From the NCBI RefSeq assembly GCF_009707465.1, contig NZ_CP046120.1:2571501-2635500 (forward strand): a stretch of 64,000 nt of DNA, read 5' to 3'. Shown here one piece after another: positions 16,298 to 26,696 of this stretch; position 1 is the stretch's first letter, and each line of letters starts with the position of its first letter. This stretch comes from Novosphingobium sp. Gsoil 351. GTDB lineage: Bacteria; Pseudomonadota; Alphaproteobacteria; Sphingomonadales; Sphingomonadaceae. The notes beneath the pieces were generated by a model. That model was not told the origin of the DNA, did no database searches, and saw nothing but the letters and a program-made list of their open reading frames with translations. Position numbers and translations under genes: made by a program.

Positions 16298-18763
16298 TCA
16301 AAAGCTGTAGAACAGGCTGAGCGTCGCCTGACGCGCGTCGCCCGGCGTGGCCCAGCCGCCGGTGATCACCCCCGAGGTGGCGTTCACGTTGTTGCGGATC
16401 GAGGTGTAGTAATCCTCGTCGAACAGGTTTTGGACATTGAATTGCGCCGCAAGGCGCGGGGTCACCGGGTACGACACCAGCAGGCGTTGGGTGACGTAAT
16501 CGTCCGACTTGAACTGGCGGCGCTGGAGCAAGGTGCGCTGGTGGAGCGCGAAGCTGCCCTGGTAGGTCAACCCGTACCCGACCTCGAGCCCGAACGGGAA
16601 ACGATACGAGGTGAACAGGCTGCCCGAATGCTCGGGCGTCTGGAGCAGCCGGTCGCCGGCCTGGGGATCGCGGATCGCGGCGCTGTTGAGGCACGCGGCG
16701 CTCGGCGCGGCGAGGCAGGCGTCGGACACGCTCTGCTTCACCCGCCCGTCGAGGTACGTGTAGTTGGCGAAGACCAGCCAGCGCGGGGTGACATAGCCCG
16801 AAGCCCCCAGCGCGATCCCGTCGACCCGGCTGCGCCCGTCGAGCACCTGCAGCCCGGCGGGTTGCGCGGGATCGTTCGACGGCACCCGGTAGTTCGTCCG
16901 CTCGTTGCGGAACGCGGCGGCGGTGAGCAGGACTTTGCCCACCTCGGCCTTGGCGCCGATCTCGTAGCTGCGCGCCTTTTCGGGGGCGACGTTGCAGAAA
17001 TTCACGAACGTCGCGCCCGATCCACTGGTGCAGCCCAGCCGGACCGTGGCCGAGGACGGCGTGGAGGAGTTGGCGACTGCGGCGTAGAGGCTGACCTTGC
17101 CCACAGGCTTGTAGATCGCCCCCGCGCGCCACGAGAACAACGTTTCCCGGCTCGACTGGACCGCGAGTTCGGCCGCGGTCGGCACCGCGGTTCCGGCGGG
17201 ATAGAACGCCAGCGGCACCGGGCGGAAGCGCGCGCGGTTGCTTTCATAGCGGACGCCCCCGTTGAGCTCGAAATGCGGTCCGAATTCGAGGTTGTCGAAC
17301 GCGTAGATCGCCAGATTGGTGGTCGATGCCTTCGACCGGGCGGTGACCGTGTAGTTGATCGGCCCGGTGTAGGTCGTGTCCGGGTTCGGAATCGGCGTCT
17401 GCGGCAGGATCAGCGCGCGGCCTTGCGCATCGCGGATCAGTTCGGCGGTGGTGATCGCATAATCCTCCACCGTCGCCGCGCCGCCGATCACCAGGGTGTT
17501 GTGCGTCCCGCCCTTGGCGCCGCTTTCGATCCGCAGGTCGGTCTGGTTGTAGAGGAGCTGGTTGACCTGATCGCGCACTCGCCCGCGCGGGCCGTTGGGC
17601 TGGAAAAACCCGGGGGGCACGGCGATGCCGAACGCGTTGGGGCTGGTCAGCGGGTTGGCGGCGCCGCGAAACACCCCGGCGGCGTTGACCACGTTTTGGA
17701 TCGAGGCGGTACACGCCGCGCCCACGGTCTGGCCCGGTGCGGCGGTGATCGGCTGGCGGCCGCTCCCGGTCAGGCAGAAGGTGCCCTGCGGCGCACTGGT
17801 CACGCTGTATTGCCCGACCCGCTGCCAGCGGGTGAGGTTGCGGAGCGAGACGCCGCCCGAAAATTCGTGGCGCAAGGTCGCGCTCAGGCGGTCGACGGTG
17901 GTTTCCTGCTCGTCGAGATTGACGATCCCGAAATAGTCGCTGTCGTCCGCTTCGCTGAGCGGACCGTCGTTGATCTCGTTCTTGAAATAGGGAACGCCGT
18001 AGATCGGCGTGTTGTCGTCGCGCTGGTGGAAGTAGTCCAGCGTCAGGCTGGTCGGACCCGCGATGCCCAGGGTAATCGCCGGGGCCACCCCCCACCGCTT
18101 GAAGCGCTCGACGTCGCGTCCGGGAACGTCGTTGCGGTGAACCATCGCGTTGAGGCGGACCGCGACCGGCTCCGAGACGCGCAGGTTGGTATCGACCGTG
18201 GCGCGGTAATAATCATCGGTTCCCGCCGCCGCCGAAACGATTGTCAGGTCGTCTGCTTGCGGGGCCTTGCTGACCAGGTTGATCGTCCCGCCGACCGATC
18301 CCGAGCCGTTGTAGACCGAGTTCGCGCCGTTGTAGATCTCGATCTGCTGGAGATAGAACGGGTCGGTGCGGCTGTACTGCGCGCTGTCGCGCACCCCGTC
18401 GACGGTGATGTCGTTGTTGGCCGAATATCCGCGCAAGTTGATCGAATCGCCGTACCCGCCGCCGCCCTCGCCGGCGCCGAAGGTGATCCCCGGGATTGTC
18501 GCCAGCGCATCGCGCAACGTCAGCAGGTTCTGCTTGCGCAGCGTCTGGTCGCTGATCACGGTGACGGTCTGCGGGGTATCGAGCAGCGGCGCGATTACTT
18601 TGGGCGATTGCGCTTCCTCGCCCGCCTGGCGCGCGCCGCTGACCACGATCTGGTCGGCCGCCGCAACTTCGCTTGTGTCCGCTTCGGCCACCGCAGCCTG
18701 GGCTGAAGGCGACGCGAAAGCGACGCAACTCAGCGCCAGAAATGCGGGCAGTCTCTCGGACAC
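16298..18763 (-). CDS. TonB-dependent siderophore receptor
   Basis: Outer-membrane receptor of 821 residues for a ferric siderophore. A signal peptide (LALSCVAFASPSAQA) is followed by a TonB-box-like stretch and the plug domain (QTVTVISDQTLRKQNLLTLR, ITVDGVRDSAQYSRTDPFYL). The 22-strand barrel follows, ending with the aromatic QATLSLFYSF typical of Omp85-inserted barrels. The start is GTG at 18763 with AAGGGG eight bases upstream. Two Fur-box-like sites lie 28-75 bases before it. It is first in an operon with the dioxygenase and PepSY genes. The siderophore type cannot be inferred. Confidence 0.93.
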   Translation of the reverse strand: MSERLPAFLALSCVAFASPSAQAAVAEADTSEVAAADQIVVSGARQAGEEAQSPKVIAPLLDTPQTVTVISDQTLRKQNLLTLRDALATIPGITFGAGEGGGGYGDSINLRGYSANNDITVDGVRDSAQYSRTDPFYLQQIEIYNGANSVYNGSGSVGGTINLVSKAPQADDLTIVSAAAGTDDYYRATVDTNLRVSEPVAVRLNAMVHRNDVPGRDVERFKRWGVAPAITLGIAGPTSLTLDYFHQRDDNTPIYGVPYFKNEINDGPLSEADDSDYFGIVNLDEQETTVDRLSATLRHEFSGGVSLRNLTRWQRVGQYSVTSAPQGTFCLTGSGRQPITAAPGQTVGAACTASIQNVVNAAGVFRGAANPLTSPNAFGIAVPPGFFQPNGPRGRVRDQVNQLLYNQTDLRIESGAKGGTHNTLVIGGAATVEDYAITTAELIRDAQGRALILPQTPIPNPDTTYTGPINYTVTARSKASTTNLAIYAFDNLEFGPHFELNGGVRYESNRARFRPVPLAFYPAGTAVPTAAELAVQSSRETLFSWRAGAIYKPVGKVSLYAAVANSSTPSSATVRLGCTSGSGATFVNFCNVAPEKARSYEIGAKAEVGKVLLTAAAFRNERTNYRVPSNDPAQPAGLQVLDGRSRVDGIALGASGYVTPRWLVFANYTYLDGRVKQSVSDACLAAPSAACLNSAAIRDPQAGDRLLQTPEHSGSLFTSYRFPFGLEVGYGLTYQGSFALHQRTLLQRRQFKSDDYVTQRLLVSYPVTPRLAAQFNVQNLFDEDYYTSIRNNVNATSGVITGGWATPGDARQATLSLFYSF

Positions 18764-18790
18764 GAACGAATTCCCCTTCGAGGGGCGTGC

Positions 18791-18838
18791 TATTGAGAGT
18801 CGTTCGCAACGTCAACACTAATGCGAGGCATTCGCAAA
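18791..18838 (-). promoter_or_regulatory. Two tandem Fur-box-like operators before the siderophore receptor
   Basis: On the minus strand, TTGCGAACGACTCTCAATA (18809-18791) and TTGCGAATGCCTCGCATTA (18837-18819) each resemble the proteobacterial Fur consensus built on TTGCAAATGATTCTCA. Both have the same dyad form, six bases, five-base spacer, six bases, and their centres are 28 bases apart. Regulation by iron is expected from the downstream genes. Confidence 0.6.
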
Positions 18839-18887
18839 AAGAAGGCGCGCCGTTGACGCCGTCCGTCTGCTTGCGCAAGACAGGCTT

Positions 18888-19232
18888 ATGAAAGCGACGA
18901 TCTGGCACAATCCCGCCTGCGGCACGTCACGCAAGACGCTGGCGATCCTCGAAGAATCTCCGGGCGTGGAGGTGGCGGTAATCGAATACCTCAAGACCCC
19001 GCCGACCGCGGCGAAGCTCGCCCAGCTTTATCGCGATGCCGGAATTACGCCGCAGCAGGGTCTGCGCTTGCGCGGGACCGATGCGGCGGAACGAGGTTTG
19101 CCCGACGCAAGCGACGCAGAAGTACTCGCCGCGATGGTGGCGGAGCCAGTCCTGATCGAGCGGCCCGTGGTGGAGACGGAAAAAGGCGTCCGGCTATGCC
19201 GCCCGCAGGATGTGGTGCGCGAGATTCTGTAG
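18888..19232 (+). CDS. arsC: Arsenate reductase, glutaredoxin-dependent (ArsC/YffB-like)
   Basis: One hundred and fourteen residues. The start MKATIWHNPACGTSRKTL holds the catalytic cysteine C11 and anion-binding turn of the ArsC thioredoxin-fold family. The later block VLIERPVVETEKGVRLCRP supplies the conserved Arg and cis-Pro loop. Family members reduce arsenate with glutathione/glutaredoxin, but close relatives (YffB/Spx-like) lack that activity. No ars operon genes are nearby, so arsenate may not be the true substrate. Confidence 0.85.
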   Translation: MKATIWHNPACGTSRKTLAILEESPGVEVAVIEYLKTPPTAAKLAQLYRDAGITPQQGLRLRGTDAAERGLPDASDAEVLAAMVAEPVLIERPVVETEKGVRLCRPQDVVREIL

Positions 19233-19237
19233 AAACG

Positions 19238-19363
19238 TCAGAACAGCGGCATTTGTCCCGCCAGAATCAGCGCCAGCGCGCATCCGGACACGATGGCAAC
19301 GCGCGCCAGCTCGATCGGCACGGAGCGCGGAAGCGAAGCGGCGAAGGCAAGGGCACGAGCCAT
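19238..19363 (-). CDS. Possible 41-residue single-pass membrane protein
   Basis: From the ATG at 19363 the product has one clear hydrophobic helix (VAIVSGCALALILAGQMPLF) after a short amphipathic stretch. The ribosome site is weak (GTCGAG). It ends six bases before the arsC stop on the other strand. There is no known family; it could be a chance ORF. Confidence 0.3.
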   Translation of the reverse strand: MARALAFAASLPRSVPIELARVAIVSGCALALILAGQMPLF

Positions 19364-19403
19364 GACTCGACTTTGCGCCCCGGCCCCTAACGAATCGTAA
19401 ATT

Positions 19404-20564
19404 TCAGCCGGTCGTCTCCAACCATTCGACCAGCGCCGCCAGGCACTCGCGCCCAAGCAGGCGGCTGCGTTCCGGGCTCCATCCTTGCGCGGCATCCGGC
19501 AGCGCGGCGTAGTCCTTGAACGGCATCTCCAGCGTCATCGACACGCAGCCGTGGCTCGGGCCGAAGCGGTTGGCGAGCTGGTTGGTGCTCATCGTCAGGT
19601 TGGCCTTGCGCGGCGCGGCGATGGGGTAGCCCAGCTTGGTCTGGAAATCGGGCCAGCGCCGGTCGAGGATCGCTTTGTAGCGTTCATAGCCCTGCCCTTG
19701 CGCCTCGGTCCAGTTGGGCACCCCCTCGAACCCCGCGAGAAACACCGCGGCGATCGCTTCGTCGCCGTGGATGTCCATCGCGAAGTGGACGCCGCTCTCG
19801 TCCATTGCGTTGCGGATAGCGAGCACCTCGGGGCTGCGCTCGGCGCTGGGCTCATGCCATTCGCGGTTGAGGTTGACCCCAATGGCGTTGGTGCGCAGGT
19901 GGCCGCGCACCGATCCGTCGGGATTGGCGTTGGGGACGATGTGAAAGCGACACTGTTGCAGCAGTAATCGTGCGACTGGGTCAGTGGAATCGGTCAGGCA
20001 CTGGAGCGCGCCCTCCATCCACCATTCGGCCATCGATTCGCCCGGATGCTGGCGCGCGTAGAGCCAAACCTGCTTGTCGCCTTCACCCAACTCGAGGCAG
20101 TCGATCGGCTGGCCGTCCAGGCTGCGGCCCAGCTGGCGATGCATGACGCCCTCGGCCAGCGCGGCCTGGCTGACCAGGTCGTGGTGGCGATCCATCGAAT
20201 AGGGCGCGAAATAGGCGAACCAGGCGATGCTGGCGGCGGGGGTGTAATGAATGGTCAGGGTACCGCCATCGGCGTCCTTGTCCCACGCGGTATCGGCGCG
20301 GCCCCAGAACTCACGGTCTTCCGAGACGCAGGCGCGATAGTCGGTCCACCCGCCGGGATAAGCGCTGGCTGCCAGCCCGGTAATCTTCAGTTCGACCCGG
20401 CGTCCGGCCGCACCCGAAACGCGGAAGTGGAACCACTGGAAGAAGTCCGAATCCCGGTCCTTGCGGATCGCCAGACGGGCCGAAGTCCCGTCGATGGAAA
20501 GGACTTCGATGTTGCCGCTGTCGAACGCGGCGTCGATCTGGATGGGTGCAATTTTTGAGGTCAT
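19404..20564 (-). CDS. M14-family zinc carboxypeptidase with N-terminal beta domain
   Basis: Three hundred and eighty-six residues, no signal peptide, so cytosolic. Residues 1-125 form the beta-sandwich seen before cytosolic carboxypeptidase-like M14 enzymes ([32 protein letters not shown]). The catalytic domain has the zinc pair HPGES (near 170), [20 protein letters not shown] then LNREWHEP, the third zinc ligand in FAMDIHGDE, and the catalytic Glu in [11 protein letters not shown]. Relatives remove C-terminal residues from peptides or proteins. Its ATG overlaps the stop of the upstream DUF4136-like gene (ATGA), so the two are coupled. Confidence 0.9.
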   Translation of the reverse strand: MTSKIAPIQIDAAFDSGNIEVLSIDGTSARLAIRKDRDSDFFQWFHFRVSGAAGRRVELKITGLAASAYPGGWTDYRACVSEDREFWGRADTAWDKDADGGTLTIHYTPAASIAWFAYFAPYSMDRHHDLVSQAALAEGVMHRQLGRSLDGQPIDCLELGEGDKQVWLYARQHPGESMAEWWMEGALQCLTDSTDPVARLLLQQCRFHIVPNANPDGSVRGHLRTNAIGVNLNREWHEPSAERSPEVLAIRNAMDESGVHFAMDIHGDEAIAAVFLAGFEGVPNWTEAQGQGYERYKAILDRRWPDFQTKLGYPIAAPRKANLTMSTNQLANRFGPSHGCVSMTLEMPFKDYAALPDAAQGWSPERSRLLGRECLAALVEWLETTG

Positions 20565-21178
20565 TTGACCTCGATAGTCTCCCCCGACTTTCCGGGAAAG
20601 CCCACGAACAGCGCATGGGCGAGCCGCGCGGCGGTTTCGGGCTTATCGGCCTCGCGCCGCGGGCTGCGCAAGGCGGAGCGGCCTTCCCACAACGGCGCGC
20701 CGCTGGCCTTGTCACGGATCGTCACCGACAGCTCGCTCATGACGTCACCGCCGCGCTGTCCGCCACCGAGCGGGAAGCCGACGCCAAGGCCGACCCCGAC
20801 CGAGGTGCCCCCGCCACGGTGCCATCCGCCGCCCGAACCGCCGCCGATGCCGATGCTGACCGACGACCCGCCGCCCCGACGCTCGCTGCCGGGCACCGCG
20901 TCGCGGGTCAGACGGACTTCGGCGATGCGCCCGACGCTGGGCTGGGCCGCGGACGGTGCCAAACCTTGCGCCGCAAGCTCGCGCGCCACCGCGTCGAGCC
21001 AGGCGCGGGTCTCGAGACTGCGCGCGTCGGTTCCGGGAGCGGGAGCAACTTCGACCCAGCCGGGCCCGAGCTGAGCCAGCGTGGCCGGGGTGTGAAAGCG
21101 GGTCACCTCGACCGGGGCGGACGCCATCGCGGGATAAGCCGACGCGAGCAGCGCGGCGGTGGCGAACAGGAAACGCAT
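20561..21178 (-). CDS. Exported DUF4136-like protein
   Basis: Two hundred and five residues from the ATG at 21178, which has AAGGGG upstream. Signal peptide [19 protein letters not shown]. The mature part begins VEVTRFHTP, contains a Gly-rich centre ([18 protein letters not shown]), and ends with the paired blocks [20 protein letters not shown] and [14 protein letters not shown]. These are features of the DUF4136/lipoprotein-like family of unknown function. There is no lipobox. It is translationally coupled to the M14 peptidase gene; a shared role is not evident. Confidence 0.75.
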   Translation of the reverse strand: MRFLFATAALLASAYPAMASAPVEVTRFHTPATLAQLGPGWVEVAPAPGTDARSLETRAWLDAVARELAAQGLAPSAAQPSVGRIAEVRLTRDAVPGSERRGGGSSVSIGIGGGSGGGWHRGGGTSVGVGLGVGFPLGGGQRGGDVMSELSVTIRDKASGAPLWEGRSALRSPRREADKPETAARLAHALFVGFPGKSGETIEVK

Positions 21179-21321
21179 GGTCGAAAGCCCCTTGAAGTTC
21201 GGCCAAATCCTTAGCCGCAAAGGATTTAGCAGGGCTGAATGCGAGCGTTAACCATCGCGCACAGATTGCGTGCTACGCGCTCGCCATGAGCGAGTCATGG
21301 TTTGAATTTCCAAAGGTAAGT

Positions 21322-22365
21322 ATGTCAAAGCTATCTGTACTCGTGACCGGCGGCGCCGGTTATATCGGCAGCCACGCGGTGCTCGCCTTGCTGGACGCAG
21401 GCTGGCCGGTGACCGTGATCGACGACCTCTCGACCGGATTCCGCTGGGCGGTGCCCGAAGGCGTTGCGTTCTATCAGGGTGATATCGCCGATGAGGCGCT
21501 GCTGTCGCGGATCTTCGCCGAGCAGGGCACCCGCGCCGTGATGCACTTCGCCGGCTCGATCATCGTCCCCGAATCGGTCTCCGATCCACTCAAATACTAC
21601 CTCAACAACACCGTGAACAGCCGCGCGCTGATCGCCGCCTGCGTCGCTGCCGGGGTGCCGCACTTGATCTTCAGTTCGACCGCGGCGGTCTATGGCGCGC
21701 CGGAGGCGGCGCGGTTGGGCGAGACCACGCCCACAGTGCCGATCAACCCTTACGGCCGCTCCAAGCTGATGACCGAAGGCATGCTTGCGGATACCGCCGC
21801 GGCGCATGCGTTCAACTATTGCGCCTTGCGCTATTTCAACGTCGCCGGCGCAGATCCGCAGGCGCGCGCCGGGCAATCGACCGCGGGGGCGACGCATCTG
21901 CTCAAGATCGCGGTCGAGGCGGCGCTGGGCAAGCGCGACTATGTCGGGGTCTACGGCACCGACTACGACACGCCGGACGGCACCGGGGTGCGCGACTACA
22001 TCCACGTCGCCGACCTCGCCGCGGCGCACGTTCTTGCGCTCGAGGCGCTGATCGCCGACCCGGCGCGCAGCCTCACGCTCAACTGTGGCTACGGGCGCGG
22101 GTTCTCGGTGCTCGAAGTGCTCGACGCGGTCGATCGGGTGACCAACCGCAAGCTCGACCGCCGGATGGAGGCGCGCCGGCCGGGCGATTCGGACGCACTG
22201 GTTTCGGACAACGCCAGAATTCTCGCGACGCTTCCGTGGCAGCCGCGCTACGCCGATCTCGACACGATCGTGGGCCACGCGCTTGCCTGGGAACGCAAGC
22301 TGACCGAAATCCGCGGTGGCGCCGAAGCCCCGCGCACGGTTGACTTCGCCACGACCCGCCGATAA
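21322..22365 (+). CDS. galE: UDP-glucose 4-epimerase
   Basis: Interconverts UDP-glucose and UDP-galactose for glycan synthesis, using tightly bound NAD. The Rossmann motif [13 protein letters not shown] sits at the start. The catalytic pair is S in [11 protein letters not shown] and YxxxK in [23 protein letters not shown] and [14 protein letters not shown] are classic GalE blocks. I choose ATG 21322 because AAAGG lies just before it; an in-frame ATG at 21286 has no ribosome site. It stands alone, followed by rpmJ. Confidence 0.94.
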   Translation: MSKLSVLVTGGAGYIGSHAVLALLDAGWPVTVIDDLSTGFRWAVPEGVAFYQGDIADEALLSRIFAEQGTRAVMHFAGSIIVPESVSDPLKYYLNNTVNSRALIAACVAAGVPHLIFSSTAAVYGAPEAARLGETTPTVPINPYGRSKLMTEGMLADTAAAHAFNYCALRYFNVAGADPQARAGQSTAGATHLLKIAVEAALGKRDYVGVYGTDYDTPDGTGVRDYIHVADLAAAHVLALEALIADPARSLTLNCGYGRGFSVLEVLDAVDRVTNRKLDRRMEARRPGDSDALVSDNARILATLPWQPRYADLDTIVGHALAWERKLTEIRGGAEAPRTVDFATTRR

Positions 22366-22411
22366 CGGCGCGCGTTCAAATTCGAGCCTGCGGGCTGCCA
22401 CGGAACCTGTC

Positions 22412-22537
22412 ATGAAGATTCGCAACAGCCTCAAGTCGCTGAAGGACCGCCACCGCGACAACCGCGTGATTCGCCGCCGCGGCCGCACTTACGTGATCAA
22501 CAAGACCAACCGCCGCTTCAAGGCGCGCCAGGGTTGA
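22412..22537 (+). CDS. rpmJ: 50S ribosomal protein L36, zinc-free form
   Basis: Forty-one residues: [18 protein letters not shown], then [18 protein letters not shown] and the end KARQG. The zinc ligands of the classical 37-38 residue L36 are absent, and the C-terminal KTxRRFKARQ extension marks the type-B (YkgO-like) form. In many alphaproteobacteria this is the normal L36. Its stop overlaps the TTG start of the HAD gene. Confidence 0.95.
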   Translation: MKIRNSLKSLKDRHRDNRVIRRRGRTYVINKTNRRFKARQG

Positions 22538-23142
22538 TCGCGTCCGGCCGCGAGGCTGGAAAAGTCCAGACAGTTGTCTTCGACGTTGGCCGGGTCCTCT
22601 ACCAGTGGGACCTGCGGTTTCTATTCGCCAAGCTGATACCCGATCCCGCGCGGCTCGAATGGTTCGTGACCACCGTGGTCACGCCTGAGTGGCATTTCCA
22701 GCATGATGCCGGTCGTCCGATCGCGGAGATGGTCGCCGAACGTTCGGCGGAGTTTCCGGCCGAAGCCGCGCTGATCGAAGCCTACGCCTGTCGCTTCAAC
22801 GAAAGCATACCCGGGCCGGTGCCGGGCAGCCTCGAGCTGGTCGAGGCGTTGCTGACGCGCGCTGTCCCCTTGCACGGCATCACCAATTTCGGCGCCGATA
22901 CCTGGGCCGGCTTCCGCCCCACAGCTCCGGTGTTCGACGCCTTTCGCGACGTGATCGTCTCGGGCGTGGAGAAGCTCGCCAAGCCCGACCCGGCGATCTA
23001 CGCGCTGGCCGAGCGGCGCTTCGGCTATGCCCCGGAAGCGATGCTGTTCATCGATGATTCGCTGCCCAACGTGGAGGCGGCGCGGGCGCGGGGGTGGCGC
23101 GCGCACCATTTCGTCGATGCGGGGGGCTTGAGGCGGAGCTGA
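22534..23142 (+). CDS. HAD-superfamily hydrolase (haloacid dehalogenase-like, subfamily IA)
   Basis: Two hundred and two residues. Motif I is reduced: [13 protein letters not shown] keeps the nucleophile Asp, but the usual DxD second Asp is Gly-shifted, as in YihX-like and epoxide-hydrolase-N-like HADs (FDxGxVL). Motif II is the Thr/Ser of LHGITNFG. Motif III is the Lys in [18 protein letters not shown], and motif IV is [14 protein letters not shown]. Probably a sugar- or nucleotide-phosphate phosphatase. The TTG start overlaps the L36 stop (TTGA). A 7-bp hairpin (23133-23150) spans the stop codon and may end transcription. Confidence 0.88.
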   Translation: MIASGREAGKVQTVVFDVGRVLYQWDLRFLFAKLIPDPARLEWFVTTVVTPEWHFQHDAGRPIAEMVAERSAEFPAEAALIEAYACRFNESIPGPVPGSLELVEALLTRAVPLHGITNFGADTWAGFRPTAPVFDAFRDVIVSGVEKLAKPDPAIYALAERRFGYAPEAMLFIDDSLPNVEAARARGWRAHHFVDAGGLRRS

Positions 23143-23197
23143 AGCTCCGCAACCTTCTCTAGCCTTCGCCGGGGCGACGGGTTTGGGTCGAGCGGGC

Positions 23198-24208
23198 CTA
23201 GCGCCGCCCCAGCGCCGCCTCGCTCTGGGCCATCAGCGATGCGACAATCTCCGCCACCGGCTCTTCCTGGGTCACCATCCCCACGCTCTGCCCGGCCATC
23301 AAGCTGCCGTGCTCGACATCGCCGTCGATGACCGCACGGCGCAGCGCGCCGGCCCAGTAGTGCTCGATCTGGAGCTGCGCCTCGCCCATCGCGATGCCGT
23401 CCTCGTCGAGCGCCTTGGCCACTTCGAGCTGCTTGGCGGTGAACAGTTCGGTACCCGAATTCTTGAGCGCGCGGACCGGGATTACCGGGAGCCGCGGATC
23501 GACCTGGACGCTGGCGACCGCATCGCGCGCGCTGGCGCGGAAGAACGCCTTCTTGAACGCGGGGTGGGCGATGCTTTCGGTCGCGCAGGCAAACCGCGTG
23601 CCGAGTTGAACTCCGCAGGCGTTCATCTCGAGATAACCGGCAACCGCTTCGCCCCGACCGATCCCGCCCGCGACGAACACCAGGTGTTCCTCGGCCAGTG
23701 CCGGAAGAATTTCCTGCGCGAGCACGCTGGTCGAAACCGGGCCGATATGGCCTCCCGCCTCCATCCCCTCGATCACCAGCGCGTCGGCGCCCGAGCGCAG
23801 CAGCTTCTTGCCCAGCGCCAATGTCGGCGCGAAACAGAGGACCTTGGCCCCCGCCTCCTTGATCGCCTCGACACTGCCTTTGGGTGGAATGCCGCCCGCG
23901 AGCACGACGTGACCGACCTTGTGGCGCACGCAGACCTCGATCAGATCGAACAACTGCGGGTGCATCGTGATCAGGTTGACCCCGAACGGGCGTTTGGTCA
24001 GCGCCGCGGTCGCCGCGATTTCGGCGTCGAGCAGGTCCGGGGTCATTGCTCCGCAGGCGATCACCCCAAAGCCGCCCGCCTCGCTTATCGCGGAGACGAG
24101 ATGGCGCTCGGACACCCAGCTCATCGCGCCGCAAAGGATCGCGTATTCGCTGCCGAGGAAATCGCGCCCGCGCTGCATCAGGTGGGCGGTGAGGGGATAG
24201 CTGGTCAT
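23198..24208 (-). CDS. Nitronate monooxygenase-family flavoprotein
   Basis: Three hundred and thirty-six residues, TIM-barrel FMN enzyme. Family blocks: YAILCGAMSWVSERHLVSAI, FGVNLITMHPQLFDLIEVCV, DALVIEGMEAGGHIGPVSTS with the phosphate/FMN loop, and VFVAGGIGRGEAVAGYLEM then NACGVQLGTRF. The catalytic His of class I enzymes falls in the GGHIG motif. It oxidises nitronates in known members, but many homologues have other substrates. It is transcribed away from katG. Confidence 0.88.
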   Translation of the reverse strand: MTSYPLTAHLMQRGRDFLGSEYAILCGAMSWVSERHLVSAISEAGGFGVIACGAMTPDLLDAEIAATAALTKRPFGVNLITMHPQLFDLIEVCVRHKVGHVVLAGGIPPKGSVEAIKEAGAKVLCFAPTLALGKKLLRSGADALVIEGMEAGGHIGPVSTSVLAQEILPALAEEHLVFVAGGIGRGEAVAGYLEMNACGVQLGTRFACATESIAHPAFKKAFFRASARDAVASVQVDPRLPVIPVRALKNSGTELFTAKQLEVAKALDEDGIAMGEAQLQIEHYWAGALRRAVIDGDVEHGSLMAGQSVGMVTQEEPVAEIVASLMAQSEAALGRR

Positions 24209-24324
24209 GGCGCGGGCGCTTAGGCGGCGGCGGCGCCAACGGCAAGCCGGGCGGAATTCTCGCCGGGCCGTTTAATCGATTTTTCCGCGCAGGGTAAGCA
24301 AGCTTAATCGCTTCACTCACTTGA

Positions 24325-26586
<2,262 letters not shown>

Positions 26587-26607
26587 GTCGATCCAACCGA
26601 AGCGATG

Positions 26608-26638
26608 GACCGCCGCCCGCAATCGATGGGCGGCGGTC
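26608..26638 (+). terminator. Hairpin terminator after katG
   Basis: Perfect 11-bp stem GACCGCCGCCC / GGGCGGCGGTC with a nine-base loop, starting 22 bases after the katG stop. There is no T run, so termination may be factor-assisted. Confidence 0.65.
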
Positions 26639-26657
26639 TCGCCACTCGCGTTCCCCT

Positions 26658-26684
26658 TTGCCAAGGCTGTGTTAAGCCTATAAT
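26658..26684 (+). promoter_or_regulatory. Sigma-70-like promoter of the second PBP gene, short or absent leader
   Basis: TATAAT at 26679-26684 is a perfect -10 box, with TTGCCA at 26658-26663 as a weak -35 (15-base spacer). The ATG at 26697 is only 12 bases after the -10 box and has no Shine-Dalgarno sequence, which suggests an almost leaderless mRNA. Confidence 0.45.
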
Positions 26685-26696
26685 ACAGCGTCCGCG

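Noticed and set aside
16034..18706. 890-residue plus-strand ORF
   Set aside because: Antisense to the TonB receptor; no recognisable domain and no ribosome site.
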